DNA from: Nitrospira sp.
Lineage (GTDB): Bacteria > Nitrospirota > Nitrospiria > Nitrospirales > Nitrospiraceae
DNA length: 64,000 nt
Reading direction: 5' to 3'
Assembly: GCA_005116775.1 (NCBI GenBank)
Contig: SWDN01000003.1
Coordinates: forward strand, 325,905-389,904
Shown: positions 56,238-64,000 of the stretch, in pieces
Layout of the letters: each line of letters starts with the position of its first letter
Numbering within the stretch: the first letter of the stretch is position 1
Translations under genes and position numbers: made by a program
Notes under the pieces: model-generated
The model's database searches: none
Told to the model about the DNA's origin: nothing
Seen by the model: only the letters and a program-made list of their open reading frames with translations

Positions 56238-56705
56238 TTACCGTGTGACGGCATCTTGTATCGACCGTCCCAATCTCTGCAATGCCACAATAGTCACGTC
56301 ATGCTCACCGATCGTGACGGAACCCAACGATTCGATATCCCTGCCGCCACTGGATCGTATGGCAGCCACTTCTACAGTTTCGAGAGACGGCACATCGGCA
56401 TCAATGCAGATGGCCATCGGCCCATCGAGGTGTCGAACCTCCAAACACAAGAGTGGATCTCCTTGCACCGTACGATTCAGTCTTTCCGCCAAGTCGTACA
56501 CCGGCATAGCACGATTGTCGCGCTTCAGAATAGCCCGTACAAACGGTGTCCCACTCGGCACCTGAATAGTTTGAGTCCAGGGAGACACCCCTCCTACATC
56601 TTCAGTCCTTGCTGCCAGCCTAATTCCACCGACGGAAAATACCACCACATTCCACGACCGTTTCGCGCCCTGAACCTGATGTTGTCCACGACTAGCCCTC
56701 AGCAT
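56238..56705 (-). CDS. CheW-like protein B
   Basis: 155 residues. WNVVVFSVGGIRLAARTEDVGGVSP is the opening of a CheW fold; the usual GxxxPVVDLR is reduced to NRAMPVYDLAERL. Its start overlaps the previous gene's stop (ATGCTGA). A second, divergent CheW beside the next one, probably for a distinct array contact. Confidence 0.7.
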   Translation of the reverse strand: MLRASRGQHQVQGAKRSWNVVVFSVGGIRLAARTEDVGGVSPWTQTIQVPSGTPFVRAILKRDNRAMPVYDLAERLNRTVQGDPLLCLEVRHLDGPMAICIDADVPSLETVEVAAIRSSGGRDIESLGSVTIGEHDVTIVALQRLGRSIQDAVTR

Positions 56706-57217
56706 GATTCACCAAGTGTTACTGGGGTTGCCCTCATCGACTGTTCTACCTGCCCACGAGGCGCAGCCTCTGCGCTCGACAACTCCCCTAGCGCCCACGA
56801 AGGGTTCAGGATTAATACTAACTGATCCTGATACAGCATCATCCCTCCGAACCAGTTGCGCTCATCGCCTCGAAACTGGGCCGGTAACGGCAAACATTCA
56901 TTCGGCTCTACATCTATCAAGCCCACGACCTGTTCTACAGCCATCGCACCCTGGGAACGTCCGGTCGAATACAACACCGTCCTCATCTCAGGACCAGACA
57001 GGTCGGCAACGATTGACAGCTGCCGGGCAAGATCCACCTGTCGATATACGCTCCCAGCCTCGGTCACGGTCTGTTCATGACCAGCCTCTTCTGACGTAAG
57101 AACCCCGCGAACCCCAGTTGCAGGCAGAGCCAAATAACTGAGCCCTACACGAACAACCAGGAAACTCGCCGTCTGCAACGGCCTGGTTGTCGAATTCTGG
57201 CGGCCTCGCAAACTCAT
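56699..57217 (-). CDS. CheW-like protein A
   Basis: 172 residues. FLVVRVGLSYLALPATGVRGVL is the CheW opening, and MMLYQDQLVLILNPSWAL the last strand-helix. It lacks the canonical linear motif VxDLR. Overlaps the next CheW-like gene by 7 bp. Confidence 0.7.
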   Translation of the reverse strand: MSLRGRQNSTTRPLQTASFLVVRVGLSYLALPATGVRGVLTSEEAGHEQTVTEAGSVYRQVDLARQLSIVADLSGPEMRTVLYSTGRSQGAMAVEQVVGLIDVEPNECLPLPAQFRGDERNWFGGMMLYQDQLVLILNPSWALGELSSAEAAPRGQVEQSMRATPVTLGESC

Positions 57218-57283
57218 AATTGATTCATCCTGGTCTACGGCTCACTGCCATGACATTGTCCGACAATTGGGCACGGCAGCCCA

Positions 57284-60200
57284 TTACTGGCGCACAGCGA
57301 CTTCTTTACCGATCCAGCGCTCGATTTCCTGGATCAAAGCCCGCTCTTCGACAGGCTTGGCAATATAGGAACTCGCCCCAATATTGAGAGCCATTTGGCG
57401 GTGTTTATCGCCGGCCCGCGTCGTCATAACGATGACTGGTGTCTGCTGTGTTTGCTCACGGCTGCGCAGTCCCTGAATCACTTCAAAGCCATTCAACTTA
57501 GGCATTTCAAGATCGGTAATGATCAGCTGATACTGTTGTGAAGCGGCCTTTCGAAGCCCCTCCTCTCCATCGACCGCTGTATGAACTTCATACCCAGCCG
57601 ACTCCAACATTCGACCGACAAACTTTCGAATGCTCAAGGAGTCGTCGATCAGGAGCAGCAATCGCTCTGCCGCTTTCGGCTCTGAGGTCTCGGTATAGGG
57701 AGCCAACAAGTCCGTCGAGGCCATCGTATTAAGCGCCACGTCTGTCGCCGCAAGGGCTTGAGCCTCTCGCCCCAGCAATCGAGCAGGATCCAGAACAAGA
57801 ACCACCCGTCCTTCCGGATCGATGGTCGCACCGCCGAAGCTGGAGCGGTTCAAAGACTTCAACGACCCCAGCGGCTTAATGACGATTTCCTGCCGACCGA
57901 GCAATTCATCGACCACGATGCCGATCATCCCGGATGCCGTTCGCACAATGACTACAGGTTTCCCGATTTCCACAGCCACCGTGCTTCGACTCAGGATCTG
58001 CTGGAGCGACTGCACTTCTATCGCCTCGTCACCGATATGTAATATCGATCGTTCGCCCACCCGTTGATGTACGCTCGGAGTCAACATGGTGACTTCACGC
58101 ACCGCAGGCAACGGAATCGCATAGCACTCCCCTCCGGCTCGGACCATCAGAGCCGTGGCAATCAAGAGCGTGAGTGGAAGGCTGAGAGTAAACTTCGTCC
58201 CTACCCCTCGAATAGATTCGACATCGATGTGGCCGTTCATGCTTTCAATGACACGCTTGACCACATCCATACCGACCCCTCGCCCAGCCTGATCGCCGAC
58301 CTGGTCAGCTGTGGAGAATCCCGGCATGAAAATATACTTGATCACTTCAGACTCGGGTAACGAACGGGCCACCTCCGGACGGATCAGCCCCCGTTCGACC
58401 GCCTTAGCTCGAATTTTTTCGACGTCAAGCCCTGCACCATCGTCTTCGACTTCAATCAACACCGCATTTCCACGATGCGCCGCATGAAGATAAATCGAGC
58501 CAGCCGCCGGTTTGCCTTTTGCCACGCGAATAGCTGCCGATTCGATCCCGTGATAGACCGCGTTGCGCACAAGGTGAATCAACGGATCGACAAGCCGCTC
58601 CACAACGCCCGTATCAACGTCGGTATGTTCACCAGACGTGATCAACGTCACTTCTTTCCCCGTTGCTCGCGCCATCTCACGCGTCGCGCGGCGGAATCGT
58701 GTGAATGGCGTCCCAATCGGCACCATGCGGGCTCGCGCAATTTCATCCCGCATACCGAGGGTCAATTGCGCCAAATGACTCATATCTTCATGGGAACGGC
58801 GAATCGACCCGCTCAACTGCGTCATCGACTCTGAAATATCTGCAGTCACTTCGCTGATCCGACGTGCCAAAATATTGAAATCGTCGTACTTGTCGAATTC
58901 AAGACTGCCGAAATCGCTCAGGCCATTGAATCCTGGAATCGGATCGGCTGCCGGAGAGGAAGTGGCACTCGGCAGTGTAAACGTGTGTTTCTCCTCGAAC
59001 GAATGGACCGATTCCACCAGCCGTCCTTTGTACGCCAATACCTGCTGCGAGAGTTGCTCCAATATATGCAGCCGCTGCTCAAGCCGCCCTCGGCCGATCA
59101 CGAGCTCACCGACAAGATTCAACAGCCGTTCCAGTCGATCGCGGCTCACGCGGATCACTTCTCGATCTTCTCCCGCTTTGCTATCGGTGGTTTTCCCCTC
59201 TTCCGCCTTGGCGGATTCGACTGTTTCTTGATCGTGTGGTTCCTCGCTCACAGGCGCAACGGTGCGCGCGGCGCCTGAATCAGACGATACCATCTGACTC
59301 GCTGCCGGCTGATCGAGCCGCTTGAGTTCTTGCATCGTGTCGGAAAACCGTTGACGCAGCATTCCAAGTGTCCCGGGATCTCGCCGCATCAATAGACGGA
59401 CCACGTCAACCGACCGCAACAGCACATCCGTATGCCCAGGGAGTATCGTTACACGCCCCTCGCGCACGGCTCCCATGAAATCTTCGACGTAATGCATCAG
59501 ATCCCCGACCGACTGGAATCCCACGGTATACGCAGACCCTTTGAGCGTATGAGCCGTCCTGAAGAGTTGGTCGATCACTTCCGCACTGTGTGCTTCTTTT
59601 TCAAGGCGAAGTAATTGGGCTTCAAGCGATTCTAAGTATTCTTGGGCTTCCGGTGCGAAATACGACAGCACTTCGGCGTCGAGATGAGGCAATAGATATT
59701 CGTCCGTCAAGGGACTCGATACCGGCAATGCCTCCACTCCGGAATCTGGGGGTTCACTGAAGTCTTCCACTACAGACGTCACAACGTGAATTGCCGAAGC
59801 AGGTGGAGCTTCAACCTGGGGCAACAACGCCACTGACTCTCCGTTACAGGCTTGCACAAGCGCATGAATCACATTAGGCACATCATGCTGTAACTGGACA
59901 ACTTTGCCGCCGTCTCGGCTCAACAGAAGCCGAATGACCTCGACCGCAAGATCGATGGTCTTGAGCAGATCGGGCAAGAGGAAAATCCGGCCCTCCCGGA
60001 CCGCGATCAGACACTGTTCAACCGGACTGGCCACATCGCAGACCACCGTGAATCCAATCGTGTGTGCAGAGCCCTTGAGCGTGTGGGCCATGCAATAGAG
60101 CCGATAGATAGATTCATCATCCCTCGCATCCTCCCGTAAGCGATGAAGAAGCCCTTCCATGGTCTGCACATACTCATTAGCCTCCGGAACGAAGTACGAG

Positions 60201-60670
60201 AGAACCTCGGCATCGAGACTCGGCACGAGATAGTCCGGCGCAAGCGTTGCCGGCTCAGACGATGTCGAACTGGGCACTGCCGAAAATAGTCCAGCGACTT
60301 GGCTTTTCCATTGCGCGCTGATCTCCAGGTCTTCGGCTCCCCCTCCTGCAATCACCTGCAGCTGGGTCTTAAACGACACCGCTACCCCTTGCAATATCTC
60401 CAAAGCCTTCGGCCAGAGAGCTGCTTCTATGGTCGGCGCCTCTTCCAACGTCGATTCGAGCAACGACCCCATCAAGGCCAACCCCTCATAGCCATACAGC
60501 CCAGACGCCCCTCGGATCTTATGTGCCCATACATACTGTTCCTGCAGTTGTGCCGGTGTAGGCTGTGAGCCATCGAGGGGATGGAGTGCCTTTGTCAGTA
60601 CGTCCAACGCCTCCGACGCTTCGAGAACGAAGATGTCGACGAGGCCCTGCCGGTCGAACTCTGAGCTCAT
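57284..60670 (-). CDS. CheA-type hybrid histidine kinase with three Hpt-like domains and a REC domain
   Basis: 1128 residues. Hpt 1 (around His50, AHKIRGASGLYG), Hpt 2 (His196, AHTLKGSAHT) and Hpt 3 (His374, AHTLKGSAYT). The dimerisation and kinase domains follow (about 505-900): N box HLVRNAVYHGIE, G1 EVEDDGAGLD, G2 GFSTADQVGDQAGRGVGMDVV. Then a CheW-like domain (about 905-990) and a REC domain (about 1005-1125, acceptor Asp in IITDLEMPKLNGF). Multiple Hpt domains and REC at one end are a ChpA/PilL feature, pointing to type IV pilus or surface-motility control. Confidence 0.88.
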   Translation of the reverse strand: MSSEFDRQGLVDIFVLEASEALDVLTKALHPLDGSQPTPAQLQEQYVWAHKIRGASGLYGYEGLALMGSLLESTLEEAPTIEAALWPKALEILQGVAVSFKTQLQVIAGGGAEDLEISAQWKSQVAGLFSAVPSSTSSEPATLAPDYLVPSLDAEVLSYFVPEANEYVQTMEGLLHRLREDARDDESIYRLYCMAHTLKGSAHTIGFTVVCDVASPVEQCLIAVREGRIFLLPDLLKTIDLAVEVIRLLLSRDGGKVVQLQHDVPNVIHALVQACNGESVALLPQVEAPPASAIHVVTSVVEDFSEPPDSGVEALPVSSPLTDEYLLPHLDAEVLSYFAPEAQEYLESLEAQLLRLEKEAHSAEVIDQLFRTAHTLKGSAYTVGFQSVGDLMHYVEDFMGAVREGRVTILPGHTDVLLRSVDVVRLLMRRDPGTLGMLRQRFSDTMQELKRLDQPAASQMVSSDSGAARTVAPVSEEPHDQETVESAKAEEGKTTDSKAGEDREVIRVSRDRLERLLNLVGELVIGRGRLEQRLHILEQLSQQVLAYKGRLVESVHSFEEKHTFTLPSATSSPAADPIPGFNGLSDFGSLEFDKYDDFNILARRISEVTADISESMTQLSGSIRRSHEDMSHLAQLTLGMRDEIARARMVPIGTPFTRFRRATREMARATGKEVTLITSGEHTDVDTGVVERLVDPLIHLVRNAVYHGIESAAIRVAKGKPAAGSIYLHAAHRGNAVLIEVEDDGAGLDVEKIRAKAVERGLIRPEVARSLPESEVIKYIFMPGFSTADQVGDQAGRGVGMDVVKRVIESMNGHIDVESIRGVGTKFTLSLPLTLLIATALMVRAGGECYAIPLPAVREVTMLTPSVHQRVGERSILHIGDEAIEVQSLQQILSRSTVAVEIGKPVVIVRTASGMIGIVVDELLGRQEIVIKPLGSLKSLNRSSFGGATIDPEGRVVLVLDPARLLGREAQALAATDVALNTMASTDLLAPYTETSEPKAAERLLLLIDDSLSIRKFVGRMLESAGYEVHTAVDGEEGLRKAASQQYQLIITDLEMPKLNGFEVIQGLRSREQTQQTPVIVMTTRAGDKHRQMALNIGASSYIAKPVEERALIQEIERWIGKEVAVRQ

Positions 60671-60720
60671 CCCTGTCCTTTCACGCCCGGACTATCCAGC
60701 GGACAATCCGGAATGCCAGC

Positions 60721-62595
60721 TTAGGCTAGTTTGAACTGGGCAACGGAAGACGTCAGCCCTGCGGCGAGTTTTGCCATATCTTCGACGGTCGCGCGAGCCG
60801 AGTCCGTCGCTTTTTGCGTCTCCAGGGTACCTCCGGCAAACTCCTTGATCGAGCGGCCCACCTGGTCCGTTGAGGCCGTCTGGCTTACCGCGGCGCTCGC
60901 GATGGTCTTCGCTAACTCTGACGAACGTTGGGCGATTCCAGAAATTTCTTTGAACACTTCGCCTGTACGCAGCGCGGATGCCGACCCTGCTTCCACCGCC
61001 TGCGTCTCGTGCTCCATCGCCACGACCGCATCTTGCGTTTCCGTCTGAATCACTTTCACGAGGTCCGCAATCTCTCTGGTGGCGCCCGTAGAGCTTTCGG
61101 CCAACTTTCTCACCTGATCGGCGACCACGGCAAATCGAGCCCCGGCTTCGCCGGCGCCGGCCGCCTCGATGGCTGCGTTCAACGCAAGCAAATTCGTCTG
61201 ACTCGCAATATCGCGAATGGTCGACACGATTTGTGAAATTTCCAGCGATCGATCACCCAGCGCTTTGACCTGTTTTGACATGCGTTGCACCGACGCGCGA
61301 ATACTCTGCATGTCCTGCACGGTCTCCTGCACGGCCACGCGGCCACGTTCCGTCGCCTGCAACACTTGATTCGCAGACTCAGACGAGGCGCCGGCGGTCG
61401 TCGCCACTTGGCGCATTTGGGACGCCAGTTCTTCAACCGCGCCCAGTGTCTTGACCGATTCATCGGCTTGCTGCTTCGCGGTGCCGGACATCTGACTCGC
61501 GTTGTCTCGAAGCACACCGGCCGATGCGTTGACGCGTTCGGCCGACTCACGGACTTGTTTCATCAACTGCGCAAATCGCTGAATCATCAGGTTGAACGCG
61601 TCGGCCATGTTCCCGAACATGTCCGCTGTCACTTCTCCGCGCTTCGTCAAATCCCCTTTTCCGACGTCCGATACCAAGACGAGGAAGACCATCAACCGTT
61701 TTTGCAACTCGTCGCGCTCACTCTCCGCCTTGGAGAGAGCTGTCGTGATGTAATCCAACATGCTATTGAAACCTGTCGCCATCTGACCGATTTCCTCTTT
61801 CGTCGTGACCTTCGCACGGGATTGGTAGTTGCCGGAAGCGGCCAACTGCGCAATCTGCGCGATATGGGAAAGGTTCTTCGAGAAGAATTGAGAAATCCAA
61901 TATCCGATGCCGAGTCCAAGAGCCACCGCAATGATTCCAACGGTGATCGTCAGAATCATCGCGTTAGTCGACAAGGATTGGGCATCTTCGTTAAGGTCCT
62001 TCGCCACATCGTGCAGGTCCTGAACTTGTTCATGATAGCGCGCGAGGACGTGATCGAACGGCTGCTGTAAATTCACCCTCAAGGCCAAGACCCCCAGCTC
62101 TCGCATATTCTCAGCCTGCGCCGGCGTCAGATTTTTTCCAAAACTATCCGCGAACGCGCTCAATGCTCCTTCCGAATCTTTAAAGTATTGCTCGATAGCC
62201 GGCTTCAAAATCGCCAAGTCCTTCGTCTCGTCACGGCCTGATCGAGACACCCGGAGCACCGTCGCTGAATAGTCGGTGATCACCTGATTCACCTTTTCGC
62301 GATACGGCGCTAAGCGCTTGAACTCCGCCACGAAGTCCGCGTGCTTCGTGATACTCGTCATGGTGGTCAAGACCTGATGGTGCGACGTGAGCGCCGCGCC
62401 CATTTCAGCGAAATCGGATAATGGAACCGTATAGTCGACATATACGGCCTGCGACGCTTCGCTCAACTTCTGGAGCGTCACCACTCCGATGGCCGCCATA
62501 ATCACGATCACGAAACTGACGAGACCGAAGCTTATAAGCAGCTTTGTCCGCGTCTTGAGATTGTAGAATGCATTGCTGTGAGCTACCTTGACCAT
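60721..62595 (-). CDS. Methyl-accepting chemotaxis protein
   Basis: 624 residues from ATG 62595, preceded by AAGGAGG. Helix 1 about 19-43, periplasmic helical bundle about 44-205, helix 2 about 206-232 ([21 protein letters not shown]), HAMP about 233-285 and a second HAMP-like unit, then a long methyl-accepting signalling domain ending in SVAQFKLA. The hairpin tip is [35 protein letters not shown], split here as [16 protein letters not shown] and [15 protein letters not shown]. It closely resembles PilJ-type receptors of Pil-Chp systems. No CheR or CheB gene is near. Confidence 0.9.
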   Translation of the reverse strand: MVKVAHSNAFYNLKTRTKLLISFGLVSFVIVIMAAIGVVTLQKLSEASQAVYVDYTVPLSDFAEMGAALTSHHQVLTTMTSITKHADFVAEFKRLAPYREKVNQVITDYSATVLRVSRSGRDETKDLAILKPAIEQYFKDSEGALSAFADSFGKNLTPAQAENMRELGVLALRVNLQQPFDHVLARYHEQVQDLHDVAKDLNEDAQSLSTNAMILTITVGIIAVALGLGIGYWISQFFSKNLSHIAQIAQLAASGNYQSRAKVTTKEEIGQMATGFNSMLDYITTALSKAESERDELQKRLMVFLVLVSDVGKGDLTKRGEVTADMFGNMADAFNLMIQRFAQLMKQVRESAERVNASAGVLRDNASQMSGTAKQQADESVKTLGAVEELASQMRQVATTAGASSESANQVLQATERGRVAVQETVQDMQSIRASVQRMSKQVKALGDRSLEISQIVSTIRDIASQTNLLALNAAIEAAGAGEAGARFAVVADQVRKLAESSTGATREIADLVKVIQTETQDAVVAMEHETQAVEAGSASALRTGEVFKEISGIAQRSSELAKTIASAAVSQTASTDQVGRSIKEFAGGTLETQKATDSARATVEDMAKLAAGLTSSVAQFKLA

Positions 62596-62658
62596 CACGT
62601 CCTCCTTCTCTCTGATCGTACCCTCTGCTATATGCACGCTCTGCTTGCTGTTCGGTTG

Positions 62659-63186
62659 TTAGCCCGTTTCCTCGAAATGTGAAAGCACCACCGACGTTTC
62701 CAGCACGCCTCGGAGCCGATCCTCCAACTTGACCACTGTCGACACGAAGGGAAATGCCCCTTCTGTCGTTCCGGCTGGAGCTGGAAGAAATTGATCCGCA
62801 GCAATGGTGCGGATTTCCGGAACTGTGTCGACCAGAACGCCGACCTGCCAGTTTGAATGACGCACCACAACGGCATATCGCAGGGCTGCTCCAGCATCTA
62901 AGCCGAACATGGGTCTAAGATCGAGCAACGGGATCACCGTGCCTCGAAGATTCGTGACGCCTACTAATCCAGAGGGTGTTCCAGGCACCGGAGTGATGGA
63001 TTCGACGACGAACACTTCTCGCACACTTTTCAGATCGATCGTGAACAGCTCTCCCCCCATAGAGATAATGGCGGCCCGCATTGTGGCTGAGGGCCCAGCT
63101 GTCCGGGGAAGATCGGATCCGGACGAAGACGTTCCTTGTGCAATCGAGGCGCGATCTTCAACCATCGAACGCCGGGCGGAATCCAT
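62659..63186 (-). CDS. CheW-family adaptor
   Basis: 175 residues. FTIDLKSVREVFVVESITPVPGTP, VTNLRGTVIPLLDLR and VDTVPEIRTI are typical CheW motifs, closest to PilI. It couples the receptor to the kinase. Five bases after the CheY-like gene. Confidence 0.85.
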   Translation of the reverse strand: MDSARRSMVEDRASIAQGTSSSGSDLPRTAGPSATMRAAIISMGGELFTIDLKSVREVFVVESITPVPGTPSGLVGVTNLRGTVIPLLDLRPMFGLDAGAALRYAVVVRHSNWQVGVLVDTVPEIRTIAADQFLPAPAGTTEGAFPFVSTVVKLEDRLRGVLETSVVLSHFEETG

Positions 63187-63191
63187 CAGCG

Positions 63192-63554
63192 TTAGCCCAT
63201 CACCTTCTTCACGGCGGCCAGCAGATCTTCAGCCTTAAACGGTTTGACGATATAGCCATTCGCCCCTTGTTGTTGTCCCCAGAACTTATCGCTCTCGTTG
63301 CCTTTCGAGGTGCAGAGAATGATGGGGATATTCTTGTATCGATCATCGCTCTTTAAATCACGACAGGCTTGAAATCCATTGCGCCCTGGCATCACCACAT
63401 CCATGACGATGAGATCCGGCTTTTCGTTGGCCAACTTGTCTTCCAGTTTCTCTGAACTGGGAAAAGAAACGACCGTGTGATTGGCCGCCTTGAGGCAGCC
63501 TTCGATCAGCTGAAGTTCGGCATACGAGTCATCGACGACAACGATCTTGCTCAT
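63192..63554 (-). CDS. CheY/PilH-like response regulator
   Basis: 121 residues from ATG 63554 (GGAGAT seven bases before). Phosphoacceptor Asp52 in LIVMDVVMPGRNGF, Thr in LCTSKG, Lys in VKPFKAEDL. The sequence FWGQQQGANGYIVKPF is like PilH. Single-domain output or phosphate sink for the array. Confidence 0.88.
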   Translation of the reverse strand: MSKIVVVDDSYAELQLIEGCLKAANHTVVSFPSSEKLEDKLANEKPDLIVMDVVMPGRNGFQACRDLKSDDRYKNIPIILCTSKGNESDKFWGQQQGANGYIVKPFKAEDLLAAVKKVMG

Positions 63555-63622
63555 GTGACATCTCCATAAAATGGTTAAATATCTGCACACCCGTAGAAGT
63601 GGCCATACAACAAGGCCTCGTC

Positions 63623-64000
63623 TTATTTCAACGGAAGGATCACACTGACCGCCCCAGCCAAACTGCCCTCCTTCCACCCTTCCTTTTTCATTCCAGCAAT
63701 GTCTTGCTCTCCCTTCGGGGCGCCGTGGCAGCTGAGGCAGGACGCAGACGCGTATTCAGGATCCATCATGCGCAGCACTGGCCTTCCATCGACTACTGTG
63801 CTGCGAACATAGACTTGGTCCTTCGGATGGCGCGGATCGCTGAACATCCGAAGCACTTCCTGCTCGAACTCGTCCGGCTTGCTTTTCTGAGTCCGATAAT
63901 CGACCCCCGTCAGTTTCATGCGAACACCGGTCTTCTTATAGAAATGTTCGCCGACACGATGGGCAAACACGGCATGGAGAAAGCCCTTGAACCCGACCCC
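63623..64000 (-). CDS. DUF3365/Tll0287-like heme-binding protein (5'-partial)
   Basis: The frame is open to the window edge, giving at least 126 residues. CLSCH is a CxxCH heme c attachment site; MKLTGVDYRTQKSKPDEFE and GFKGFLHAVFAHRVGE match the Tll0287 heme-binding fold. In other bacteria this domain is often the sensor part of histidine kinases or chemoreceptors. It may be a periplasmic redox or gas sensor linked to the array. Confidence 0.72.
   Translation of the reverse strand, partial: GVGFKGFLHAVFAHRVGEHFYKKTGVRMKLTGVDYRTQKSKPDEFEQEVLRMFSDPRHPKDQVYVRSTVVDGRPVLRMMDPEYASASCLSCHGAPKGEQDIAGMKKEGWKEGSLAGAVSVILPLK

Overview
The window reads as a chromosomal segment of a Nitrospira-like bacterium (phylum Nitrospirota). 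This is inferred from gene content: an anaerobic-style cobalamin operon with CbiZ, a guanidinase/agmatinase-type ureohydrolase beside an APC permease, coiled-coil proteins ending in a COG3743-type helix-hairpin-helix domain, a Pil-Chp-like chemosensory cluster and LPS genes. It also rests on an imperfect 125-bp palindrome with GGATGCT...AGCATCC ends that I associate with Nitrospira genomes. No rRNA, tRNA, CRISPR array, integrase or transposase was recognised.

Layout. 1-3.3 kb: envelope genes (a partial coiled-coil/HhH protein, an OmpA-type protein, a truncated paralogue of the first, and PilZ). 3.6-7.8 kb: a minus-strand two-gene unit, a papain-like protease fused to a GHSAG alpha/beta-hydrolase followed by a GHSGG hydrolase with a lipoprotein signal interrupted by an in-frame TAG. 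8.1-10.3 kb: a broken guanidinase-like gene facing an APC permease. 11.7-14.0 kb: an in-frame DnaE-AccA chimera. 14-20 kb: flavoprotein, galE, truncated DUF3422 and prfC. 20-37 kb: secreted FnIII/BACON protein, SF2 helicase, diguanylate cyclase, pyrophosphatase, DEAD-box RNA helicase, internally deleted hrpB, ThiS/MoaD-like protein, a GlcD-GlcF-type oxidoreductase, a 2-hydroxyacid dehydrogenase and a TPR protein. 37.6-38.8 kb: a HAMP receptor with no output domain. 39-44.7 kb: cobT-cobS-cbiB-cobD-cbiZ-cobQ, translationally coupled, with a 5'-truncated cobT. 44.8-49.7 kb: lptF (5'-truncated), lptG, fabF, acp and lpxD, an LPS/lipid A supply cluster. 51-64 kb: a long minus-strand chemosensory operon (heme-binding DUF3365, CheY, CheW, MCP, triple-Hpt CheA-REC hybrid, two CheW, REC-coiled-coil, Hpt-like protein, ExeA-like ATPase, HD-GYP) with no CheR or CheB.

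The most striking property is a series of at least five sites where conserved genes are cut or fused with no mobile element nearby: 8.26 kb (guanidinase), 13.35 kb (dnaE/accA), 18.07 kb (DUF3422), 28.93 kb (hrpB) and 44.75 kb (both cobT and lptF lose their 5' ends). A sixth, at about 2.85 kb, is possible. So many lesions in housekeeping genes point first to sequence dropped during assembly, and this should be tested before any biology is built on them.

A second property is a family of T/G-rich, hairpin-forming repeats built from degenerate 9-bp TTTGGTTNA units. Seven of eight copies sit within about 50 bp of a stop codon, so they behave like 3'-end elements. A near-identical promoter block (TTGACT, 18 bp, TAGAAT) precedes both the guanidinase region and dnaE, and at dnaE it predicts a leaderless mRNA.
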